A program made the translations under genes and the position numbers. Shown here in pieces: positions 6,505-12,643 of a DNA stretch of 15,277 nt. The notes beneath the pieces were generated by a model. The model was not told the DNA's origin, ran no database searches, and saw nothing but the letters and a program-made list of their open reading frames with translations. Source of the stretch: Chloroflexota bacterium (GTDB lineage Bacteria; Chloroflexota; Anaerolineae; Caldilineales; Caldilineaceae); the NCBI GenBank assembly GCA_003577005.1, contig QEUW01000166.1:1-15277 (forward strand). The letters run 5' to 3'. How positions within the stretch are numbered: the stretch's first letter is position 1; every line of letters begins with the position of its first letter.

Positions 6505-7524
6505 GTGATCCGTCCTGTTCAGATAGGCGACATTTTTACGATTCAACGCCTGGGCAGACAAGCGACGAAATTGGCGACGATTGAGGCGCTGTTGAACCCT
6601 CAATCTGCTTTTCGGGCCGCCCTTTCTGCGGCCTTTTTGTGGAATGATGCGAAAGTAACCACCTATCTCCTCCAACGGCGCGAGCACGGTCTGGCCAGCA
6701 CAGGGCTGCTCCAGATGCAAAAACGCCCCGGTCGCCCTGAGGCCGATATTCTGCTCCTTGCCCCTGCGCTCGACACCACCTGGGGTCATCCCGCGATCTG
6801 GGAAAAGCTTTTGTCTCATGCTGTCAGCGAGGCGCCACAGCAAGGGTTGTCGCGCATCTACGCCGATGTACCGGATCAGCCGTTGCCGGTCCATACCTTT
6901 GGGCATGTTGGTTTTCGCGTCTATACCCGGCAGACGATCTGGCGGCTGGCGCCACCGGGCGTGGAGTCCTTTGCCGGCTCCATATCACCTGCTATGCGCG
7001 TTCAGACCAGAGAGGATGAATGGGCGTTGCAGCGGCTCTATGCACGGGTGACGCCTGGCCCGGTGCAACAGGCAGAGGGGATGCGCACCGACGATGGCGT
7101 AAAGCCGCCGCTGCTAGATTGGTGGCACGGTGGTGTACACAAGAGTTTTGTGCAGATAGTAAAGGGTGAGGTGGAGGGCTGCGTTCAGATCATCACAGGC
7201 GCACGCGGGGTCTGGCTTCAACTCTGGGCCGACACACACCAGGCAGAGACGAGCCGTCTACACGAACTGGTGCGCTGTGCTCTGGCTGTCCTGCGGCGGG
7301 ATAAGGTACGCCTGCCGGTCTACGCCGGTGTGAGTGAGTATCAGAGCGTGCTAGGGGCAGTGCTCACTGATTATGGATTTGCCCCTTTTACCGACCGGGC
7401 CAAGATGGTTAAACATGTTTTACAATGGGTACGAACCTCCACACCTGTGCTGACGCCAGTGCTCGAAGGTGTGCGCGAGGTCGTCCCAACACCTTATTCA
7501 TTACCTGAGGAGCGTGGACAATGA
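6505..7524 (+). CDS. GNAT-like protein, two degenerate acetyltransferase lobes
   Basis: A 339-residue protein that begins like a GNAT domain (MIRPVQIGDIFTIQRL). The first lobe closes with GHVGFRVYTRQTIWRL (133-148); a second lobe spans about 164-308 and closes with DYGFAPFTDRAKMVKHV. These lobe endings are typical of GNAT folds, but no (R/Q)xxGxG/A acetyl-CoA loop is visible in either half, so enzymatic activity is doubtful and it may be a binding or regulatory relative. The GTG start is supported by AGGGAG at 6489-6494, a domain beginning at residue 2, and a promoter 50 bp upstream. The C-terminal 30 residues are Val/Pro/Thr-rich and look unstructured. The stop overlaps a possible small reading frame by ATGA. 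It is distinct in sequence from the other GNAT gene in the window. Confidence 0.75.
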   Translation: MIRPVQIGDIFTIQRLGRQATKLATIEALLNPQSAFRAALSAAFLWNDAKVTTYLLQRREHGLASTGLLQMQKRPGRPEADILLLAPALDTTWGHPAIWEKLLSHAVSEAPQQGLSRIYADVPDQPLPVHTFGHVGFRVYTRQTIWRLAPPGVESFAGSISPAMRVQTREDEWALQRLYARVTPGPVQQAEGMRTDDGVKPPLLDWWHGGVHKSFVQIVKGEVEGCVQIITGARGVWLQLWADTHQAETSRLHELVRCALAVLRRDKVRLPVYAGVSEYQSVLGAVLTDYGFAPFTDRAKMVKHVLQWVRTSTPVLTPVLEGVREVVPTPYSLPEERGQ

Positions 7525-7637
7525 CACACAAGCCGGAACTTGCGCCATTTGCGCAACGTCTTTTTGGAAGCGTAGACAGGCACACAAGTAGGCAGGTAGT
7601 TACGCCAACGTATCACCTACGCGACCTGTCTACTTAG
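7521..7637 (+). CDS. Possible 38-residue small ORF overlapping the GNAT-like gene
   Basis: The reading frame starts at the ATG of an ATGA overlap with the preceding stop. It has a strong ribosome site (GAGGAG at 7507-7512, 8 bp spacing) and encodes 38 residues starting [19 protein letters not shown] and ending HLRDLST. Translation signals are good, but from codon 18 on it runs through a long inverted repeat (7572-7633). It could therefore be a real small protein, or the remnant of a longer gene cut short by a palindromic repeat. No family recognised. Confidence 0.3.
   Translation: MTHKPELAPFAQRLFGSVDRHTSRQVVTPTYHLRDLST
7572..7633. repeat. Inverted repeat (GTAGACAGG/CCTGTCTAC) between GNAT-like and Ycf45-like genes
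   Basis: GTAGACAGG (7572-7580) pairs perfectly with CCTGTCTAC (7625-7633). Inside it AGGT...TACG and CGTA...ACCT pair around a CCAA loop. The whole forms a long imperfect hairpin lacking a terminal T-run. It may be a dispersed repeat or a 3' end structure for the gene upstream. Confidence 0.5.
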
Positions 7638-7753
7638 CTACTGAATCATTTGGCCTTACAACGATAGGCGAAGGATTGTTTGTGGAAAAAGAACGAACAA
7701 CGCTATTTGCTAAACCAACCCGTTCGACCGACCATGCCGACCCGAGGGCGTCT

Positions 7754-9427
7754 ATGGCCACTCTTCATATCACGGATGACCTGGAACTGTTGTTGAATAT
7801 CTTGCCGCCACAGGTTCGTGCAGCACTGGAACAAGCCAATCAATCCGCCGACTTGCTCGAAGTGGTGATGGACCTGGGTCGCTTGCCCGAGGCGCGCTTC
7901 ACCTGGGGTGAGATGTACCTGAGCGAGCGCGAGATTACCAGCGAAGATTTGCAGACCACCATCGACCGCGTGGGCGACTTTGGCTCCGATAACCGCGCCG
8001 GCATCGAGCGGACGTTGCACCGTATTTCAGCCATCCGCAACCGTAAGGGGCGGTTCATTGGCCTGACTTGTCGCGTGGGCCGCGCCGTCTATGGCACCAT
8101 CGAAATCATCAAAGACATTGTGATGAGCGACAAGAGCATTCTGCTGCTGGGCCGGCCTGGTGTAGGTAAGACAACGCTCCTGCGCGAAGCGGCGCGCGTA
8201 CGCGGTGAAGACCGGCGCGTCATCATCGTCGATACAAGCAACGAGATCGCCGGCGATGGCGATATTCCGCACCCGTCGATTGGTCGTTCGCGGCGAATGC
8301 AGGTGCCCGAACCAGCCTTGCAGCATGAATTGATGATCGAGGCGGTGGAAAACCACATGCCGCAGGTGATCATCATCGATGAGATCGGTCGCGAACTGGA
8401 GGCTATCGCCGCCCGCACTATCGCCGAACGCGGGGTACAACTGGTGGGCACGGCGCACGGCAACAGTTTGGAAAACCTACTCATGAACCCCACCCTCAGC
8501 GACCTGGTGGGTGGCATCGAGTCGGTTACGCTGTCGGACGAAGAAGCCCGGCGCCGCGGTACGCAAAAGAGCGTCCTCGAACGCAAGGCGCCGCCCACCT
8601 TTGATGTGCTCATCGAGATCCAAGACCGGCAGCGCATGATCATCCATCATGATGTGGCTGCGTCGGTCGATGCGCTGTTGCGCGGCCGTGTCCTGACGCC
8701 CGAACTGCGCTTTTTGGATGATGCCGGCAAGGTCCATATCGAGGCGGCTGTCCACTATGGCGAAAGCGCCCAGACGAGCAGCTTTGGCCCTGATCGGGAG
8801 CGCCAGCGCCGCCGACCTGGCAAACAGTGGGAAGGCGAGCGCCGTGCTGGCCCCAATGGCAACGGCCGCCATCATCGCGCCGAACCCGCGCTGGAGTGGC
8901 GCAACGGTGCGACCAATGAGGAAGAAGATGAGGAAAGTGCGCCACGCAGCGAAGGCGAAACGCAACGCAAGATCGTGCGCATTTTCCCATACGGGGTCGG
9001 ACAGAATCGTCTGCGCTCGGCTGCCAGTAGCCTCAATGTGCCGATCCAGATCGTGGATGACCTGAGCCACGCCGATGTGGTGATGACGCTCAAGAACTAC
9101 TACCGGCAACAGCCGCAACCTATCGCCGACGCTGAACGGCGCAACATCCCCATCTATGTGCTGCGCAGCAACACGGTCTCGCAGATGGAGCAGTGTCTGG
9201 TGGACATCTTTCACATCCCCACCGACCCTATCGACATCTTCACCGAGGCCATGCGCGAGGCGCAGGAAGGCATCCAACAGGTGTTGAACGGCGCCAGCGA
9301 CTACGAACTGGCGCCGCAGTCGGCATCAATCCGCAGCCAGCAACACCAACTCGTGCGTGCGGCCAATCTCGTCAGCCATAGCTACGGGCGAGAACCGTAC
9401 CGGCGGGTGCGCATCTTCAGAAAATAG
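7754..9427 (+). CDS. Ycf45-like AAA ATPase with C-terminal R3H domain
   Basis: A 557-residue ATPase of the family named after plastid/cyanobacterial Ycf45, also related to sporulation ATPase SpoIIIAA. The conserved block runs from [16 protein letters not shown] through [32 protein letters not shown] and [13 protein letters not shown]. It continues with Walker [10 protein letters not shown] (133-141), [20 protein letters not shown], Walker B VIIIDEIG (205-212), [13 protein letters not shown] and [12 protein letters not shown] charged, low-complexity linker lies at about 343-402. The C-terminal R3H domain carries the RxxxH signature RSQQH (527-531) and [12 protein letters not shown], predicting single-stranded nucleic acid binding. 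ATG 7754 fits the domain start and has GAGGG 5 bp before it. A GTG at 7682 with AAGGA 6 bp upstream would add 24 residues whose codon use is unlike the rest. The gene is followed after 66 bp by tmk. The biological role of the family is poorly defined. Confidence 0.9.
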   Translation: MATLHITDDLELLLNILPPQVRAALEQANQSADLLEVVMDLGRLPEARFTWGEMYLSEREITSEDLQTTIDRVGDFGSDNRAGIERTLHRISAIRNRKGRFIGLTCRVGRAVYGTIEIIKDIVMSDKSILLLGRPGVGKTTLLREAARVRGEDRRVIIVDTSNEIAGDGDIPHPSIGRSRRMQVPEPALQHELMIEAVENHMPQVIIIDEIGRELEAIAARTIAERGVQLVGTAHGNSLENLLMNPTLSDLVGGIESVTLSDEEARRRGTQKSVLERKAPPTFDVLIEIQDRQRMIIHHDVAASVDALLRGRVLTPELRFLDDAGKVHIEAAVHYGESAQTSSFGPDRERQRRRPGKQWEGERRAGPNGNGRHHRAEPALEWRNGATNEEEDEESAPRSEGETQRKIVRIFPYGVGQNRLRSAASSLNVPIQIVDDLSHADVVMTLKNYYRQQPQPIADAERRNIPIYVLRSNTVSQMEQCLVDIFHIPTDPIDIFTEAMREAQEGIQQVLNGASDYELAPQSASIRSQQHQLVRAANLVSHSYGREPYRRVRIFRK

Positions 9428-9433
9428 AAAATA

Positions 9434-9480
9434 GGGAATGGGGAGCAGGGTTCTTGCCCCACCCCCTACTTCCCATTCCC
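9434..9480. repeat. GGGAATGGG/CCCATTCCC inverted repeat before tmk
   Basis: GGGAATGGG (9434-9442) is the perfect reverse complement of 9472-9480, with further G- and C-runs inside the loop. It fills most of the 66-bp gap between the Ycf45-like gene and tmk and leaves tmk without a visible Shine-Dalgarno. It looks like a small inserted or dispersed palindrome. Confidence 0.5.
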
Positions 9481-9493
9481 CACCCCCACTCTC

Positions 9494-10123
9494 ATGACCC
9501 TCTTCATCACCTTCGAAGGCCCGGATGGCAGCGGCAAGAGTACGCAGGTGCGCTTGCTGGCGGATGCGCTTGAGACGCGTGGCTACCCGCTGGTTGTGAC
9601 ACGCGAGCCGGGAGGCACGCGCATTGGCAATGCCATCCGCTCGGTGTTGCACGACCGGATGCACGTCGAGATGAGCCCGCGCACCGAAGCGTTGCTCTAC
9701 AATGCGGCGCGGGCGCAACTGGTCGATGAAGTCATCCGTCCGGCGCTGGCAGAGAGGAAGGTGGTGATCTGCGACCGCTTCGCCGATAGCACACTCGCCT
9801 ACCAGGGCTACGGCTACGGCCGCGACCTTATGCTGCTCCGGCAGTTGATCGATTTTGCCACCGGTGGTCTCACTCCAGACCTGACGATCTTTCTTAACAT
9901 CGACCCCGCCGAAGGCCTGCGGCGCAAACAAGGCGATGCCACCGAAGAATGGAACCGCATGGAAGACAAGGCGCTCGCCTTCCACCGCGCCGCCCATGCT
10001 GGCTATCTGCGCCTCGCCGCCCAAGAGCCGTCTCGTTGGCTCCTTGTGGATGCGACAGAGCCCGTGGATGCCGTTCATGCGATAATCTGGCAACAGGTGG
10101 TCACCAGATTGCCCCGCAGGTAA
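9494..10123 (+). CDS. tmk: Thymidylate kinase (dTMP kinase)
   Basis: A 209-residue cytosolic kinase that phosphorylates dTMP to dTDP with ATP, an essential step of dTTP synthesis. The P-loop is GPDGSGKST (9-17), the dTMP-binding segment TREPGGT (36-42), and the conserved DR(F/Y)xxS motif is DRFADSTLAYQG (94-105). The lid region with basic residues is GLRRKQGDATEEWNRME (141-157), and KALAFHRAAHAGYLRLA is the usual following helix. Length matches the family. The ATG at 9494 is the only sensible start, although the upstream sequence is C-rich and lacks a ribosome site, so translation may depend on coupling with the preceding gene or on a leaderless-like mode. The next gene in the same direction is the cyclic-di-AMP receptor, as in the known tmk-yaaQ order. 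Confidence 0.95.
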   Translation: MTLFITFEGPDGSGKSTQVRLLADALETRGYPLVVTREPGGTRIGNAIRSVLHDRMHVEMSPRTEALLYNAARAQLVDEVIRPALAERKVVICDRFADSTLAYQGYGYGRDLMLLRQLIDFATGGLTPDLTIFLNIDPAEGLRRKQGDATEEWNRMEDKALAFHRAAHAGYLRLAAQEPSRWLLVDATEPVDAVHAIIWQQVVTRLPRR

Positions 10124-10167
10124 GATCAGCAATTTGAGCGGCTATCCCAGCTGTTACTTTGCCTCAA

Positions 10168-10244
10168 TGTGCTACCGCTGGCGAATTATGTAGGTGCGGT
10201 TTCATACCGCACACTTCTCTTAACGGGTGACGTGCGGTAGCACA
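10168..10244. repeat. Nested hairpin TGTGCTACCG/CGGTAGCACA with inner CGGTTTCATACCG palindrome
   Basis: The outer arms 10168-10177 and 10235-10244 are perfect 10-bp complements. Inside, GTGCGGT (10194-10200) pairs with ACCGCAC (10206-10212) around TTCAT. The inner hairpin shares its core with the one at 2330-2355. The outer arms contain the same GCGGTA/TACCG-like words, suggesting repeated duplication of one short palindrome. Confidence 0.5.
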
Positions 10245-10281
10245 AGTAGAATAGCCCCCTCAACCGCTGTCAGCGCTTCTC

Positions 10282-10368
10282 AAAAGCCGCTCTGGCAAAG
10301 AGTTCCGGGAGGTGACCGGAAACGGCTTTTCAAACCGCCGGTCTCATTCGTCACTTTCCGGAACTCTT
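10282..10368. repeat. Overlapping inverted repeats with mutually exclusive pairings
   Basis: AAAAGCCG (10282-10289) pairs with CGGCTTTT (10323-10330). AAGAGTTCCGG (10298-10308) pairs with CCGGAACTCTT (10358-10368). GACCGG (10314-10319) pairs with CCGGTC (10338-10343) around a CGG...CCG inner stem. The first helix crosses the other two, as in alternative leader structures or a pseudoknot. No T-run is present that would mark an attenuator. Confidence 0.45.
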
Positions 10369-10569
10369 ATGGGAAGTGACAGGCAGACTCTTCAGCAGCC
10401 CTGATCATATTCTTGGCAACCTGGCCTCTTTGTGGTTCAATCCTCTAGCACATCGGATCATAACAACTGCCACGCAGAGACGAAGATTCAGGCAAGCTTC
10501 GTGGCTATTCAATAGCGTTGACGTGATAGTGGCAAGACCACAACGGATCAGGACAACAACGGATAAAGC

Positions 10570-10899
10570 ATGAAACTCATTCTGGCAATTGTCAACAACG
10601 ATGACAGCCGCAACGTGGTAGACCGGCTCAACCGCCGCGGCTTTGCTGTGACAGTCACCAACACATCGGGCGGTTTTTTGCGCGTTGGGAACACGACGCT
10701 CCTCTGCGGCGTTGATGATGGACGGGTGGAGGAGGTGATCGGCATTATCCGCGAAAGCTGCCCCACCCGTGTGCAGTATGTCACACCGCTGCCGCCAGTA
10801 ATGGAACCAGGTGAGGTCAACATTCCCATGCCGTTGGAAAAGCATGTCGGCGGTGCGACGATCTTTGTGCTGCACGTGGAGCATTTTGAAAAGGTGTAA
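10570..10899 (+). CDS. darA: Cyclic-di-AMP receptor, DarA/PstA (PII-like) family
   Basis: A 109-residue PII-like trimeric signalling protein that binds cyclic di-AMP. The diagnostic segment TSGGFLRVGNTTLLCGVDD (32-50) forms the ligand pocket in the family, and GGATIFVLHVEHFEKV closes the protein (94-109); the start MKLILAIVNNDDSRNVVDRLNRRGFAVT is also typical. Length matches B. subtilis DarA (YaaQ). The ATG at 10570 has only a weak ribosome site (GGATAA). It follows tmk as in Firmicutes, but here separated by 446 bp of structured non-coding DNA, and is followed after 25 bp by an exported WD40/SH3b protein. The downstream target of DarA proteins is not settled. No cyclase or phosphodiesterase for cyclic di-AMP lies in this window. 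Confidence 0.93.
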   Translation: MKLILAIVNNDDSRNVVDRLNRRGFAVTVTNTSGGFLRVGNTTLLCGVDDGRVEEVIGIIRESCPTRVQYVTPLPPVMEPGEVNIPMPLEKHVGGATIFVLHVEHFEKV

Positions 10900-10924
10900 A
10901 CCCGATACACCTCAGGAGAAGCCT

Positions 10925-12319
10925 ATGTTTCTATGCCGACAATCCAGCCTGGCCGGCGTGCGTCTCGTCGGCCTTATGATTGGCCTGGTGGCCAGTCTAC
11001 TGTTCTTTGGCCCGGCGGCGGCGCCGGTCTTGCTCGCACAGACGCCAGCGGGCACCATTGTCGATGATCCCGCCGTTCTCGACCCAGGTGAAGTATTTCG
11101 GATCGAAGGTGGCGAATTGCGCCAGGTGGCTTTTTCCCCTGACGAAGCCTTTCTGGTCGTGGCGTCAAACGCCGGTCTCTGGCTCTATGCGCCGAGCGAC
11201 GCCGGCAACGGCGAACTGCTCAGCGAAGAAGCAGTACAGATGCTCTGGTGGTCGCCGGACAGCACCTTGCTGGCCGCCGCTCTGGACGATGGCACGCTCC
11301 AACTCTGGCAGGTGGACGAACGCGAATTGATCGGCGTGGTGGATGGTGCTGGCAGCGCGGTTGTCAGCGTGGCCTGGTCGCCCGATGGGAGCCAGATTGC
11401 TACCGGCAGCGCCGACGGCATCATCGAAATCTGGAGCGTCACCGAAGGTCTGGTGCTGGAGACGCTGGAAGGGCATACCGGCCGTATCCTCACCCTGTAT
11501 TGGACCACAGCAGGCTCACAGATCATATCGGCTGCCGACGATGGTTCGGTGCGGGTTTGGGGCGTCGAGGTGGCGGCTCCAGCCGCACCGACAGCCACGC
11601 CTGCGCCGACGCCTGTCCCGGCAACGGCGACCGTCGGTGTAGATCGCTTGAACGTTCGTTCCGGTCCTGGCACCGATTTCGAACGGATCGCCACCGGCTT
11701 GCGCGGCGAAGCCCTCACCGTTTTGGATCAGGAAGATAACTGTGCCTGGCTGCACGTTCGGATACCCGACGGCACCGAGGGGTGGGTGGCCGGTGGTCCC
11801 CAATTTGTCAGCCTGGACGTCTCCTGCGACGAAATTGGGCGCGTTGTGGATACACCTTCCCCCACACCCCAGCCAACTTCCCGCCCGATCCTGCCGCTGC
11901 CCACAGCCACACCAGCTCCCGAGGGGGAGAATGCGACACCGACCCCAGCCATCGAACCGGCCGATTCGCCGCCACAGACTGCAACCGCGACGAGCACGCC
12001 GGTGGCCGACACGCCATCTACACCGGCGGACGCGGCAGCGGCAGCCGATGATCCTTTCCCGCCGGAACAAGGCTGTTACCTCTTCCAGAATGGGCTGCCG
12101 GTGGCGTTGTCGATCATTTTTACGCGCCCTGACGATGGGTTTAGCCAGACCATCGATCTGGCGGCGAATGAAGAAGCGCCTTACTGTTTTGACCCCGGTG
12201 ATTACTCCTACATCATTCGCTATCAGGTTAGCCCCGATGCAGCGCAGGCAGAGATTCCGGGTGACCTCACCGTGAATGCCGGTGACCGCTTTATGTTCCC
12301 GATTCGGGCGCAACAGTAA
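10925..12319 (+). CDS. Exported WD40-repeat and SH3b domain protein
   Basis: A 464-residue protein exported by an N-terminal hydrophobic segment (11-37, possible cleavage after LLAQ or as a signal anchor). About four WD40-like repeats follow: QVAFSPDEAFLVVASNAGLWLY, MLWWSPDSTLLAAALDDGTLQLW, SVAWSPDGSQIATGSADGIIEIW and TLYWTTAGSQIISAADDGSVRVW (about 66-212). Then come a Thr/Pro linker, a bacterial SH3 domain (240-290: LNVRSGPGTDFERIATGLRG and WLHVRIPDGTEGWVAG), a second Thr/Pro/Ala linker (308-375) and a C-terminal domain of about 85 residues with two Cys (384 and 421) that I do not recognise. Four blades are too few for a usual seven-blade propeller. The ATG at 10925 has AGGAGA at 10914-10919, 25 bp behind the darA stop, so it probably shares that transcript. 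Likely role: envelope sensing or cell-wall binding. Confidence 0.85.
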   Translation: MFLCRQSSLAGVRLVGLMIGLVASLLFFGPAAAPVLLAQTPAGTIVDDPAVLDPGEVFRIEGGELRQVAFSPDEAFLVVASNAGLWLYAPSDAGNGELLSEEAVQMLWWSPDSTLLAAALDDGTLQLWQVDERELIGVVDGAGSAVVSVAWSPDGSQIATGSADGIIEIWSVTEGLVLETLEGHTGRILTLYWTTAGSQIISAADDGSVRVWGVEVAAPAAPTATPAPTPVPATATVGVDRLNVRSGPGTDFERIATGLRGEALTVLDQEDNCAWLHVRIPDGTEGWVAGGPQFVSLDVSCDEIGRVVDTPSPTPQPTSRPILPLPTATPAPEGENATPTPAIEPADSPPQTATATSTPVADTPSTPADAAAAADDPFPPEQGCYLFQNGLPVALSIIFTRPDDGFSQTIDLAANEEAPYCFDPGDYSYIIRYQVSPDAAQAEIPGDLTVNAGDRFMFPIRAQQ

Positions 12320-12643
12320 CATGTGCCAGGTGCAACCGCCCAAGCTCTTATAGCTAAACCTATACTCTAATTATAAGAGTTCACGCTCAACCGGCGAAAC
12401 CAACCAGGCACAGCCATAGAGAACACAGGAATTTTCTGTGTTCTCTATGGCTGTGCTAATTTTCTCTTCCAAGCGAGATTGGGCGCCAACAGAATGGATG
12501 CCACACGCCTATAACCCGTTTGTATCGAACGTATGTATCCGTGCCTATGTACGCTTCTCCCTTCTTTGGCAATAATTTGTGGCTAACGCATATCAGGTGT
12601 CATCAGCAACTGGTTGTGTGGTTGCCGGGAGGGAATATAAAAG
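12320..12643. other. Intergenic region with terminator-like hairpin
   Basis: This 324-bp stretch holds no gene. CTCTTATA (12345-12352) pairs with TATAAGAG (12372-12379), then comes the 21-bp hairpin at 12408-12456. The rest (12470-12643) should contain the promoter of the PA14 lipoprotein gene; TTGGCA (12566-12571) with CATATC (12589-12594) at 17 bp is only a weak match. Confidence 0.5.
12408..12456. terminator. 21-bp perfect hairpin, likely terminator
   Basis: Positions 12408-12428 and 12436-12456 are exact complements with a 7-nt loop (GAATTTT). The stem is unusually long for a terminator and only about half GC. It is followed on the plus strand by TAATTTTCTCTT, a modest T-rich tract. It lies 89 bp after the stop of the WD40/SH3b gene and before an unrelated gene, a fitting place for a rho-independent terminator. 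A palindromic repeat is the alternative. Confidence 0.6.

Larger units (their letters stand above)
10124..10569. other. Structured non-coding region between tmk and darA
   Basis: No credible gene lies in this 446-bp stretch. Directly visible inverted repeats are 10140-10145/10251-10256, 10168-10177/10235-10244 (10 bp), 10194-10200/10206-10212, 10282-10289/10323-10330, 10298-10308/10358-10368 (11 bp), 10314-10319/10338-10343 and 10350-10356/10374-10380. The 10282/10323 and 10298/10358 helices cross each other, so they are either mutually exclusive or a pseudoknot. About 190 bp follow (10381-10569) in which I see no clear structure; a TTGACG at 10518 has no good -10 partner. It may contain a leader RNA for darA or a cluster of palindromic repeats. 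Confidence 0.5.

Noticed and set aside
7676..7753. TTG 7676 or GTG 7682 start for the Ycf45-like gene
   Set aside because: GTG 7682 has a decent ribosome site and cannot be excluded, but the added residues lie outside the conserved domain and have different codon use. ATG 7754 fits better.
10124..10569. Known cyclic-di-AMP (ydaO) riboswitch before darA
   Set aside because: I could not recognise its conserved core by eye; only generic inverted repeats are visible.
10376..10573. 65-residue frame just before darA
   Set aside because: It uses GTG without a ribosome site, overlaps the darA start, and its product resembles nothing known.
11516..12343. 275-residue minus-strand frame opposite the WD40/SH3b gene
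   Set aside because: It is a Cys/Arg/Gly-rich shadow of Thr/Pro/Ala repeats on the coding strand.
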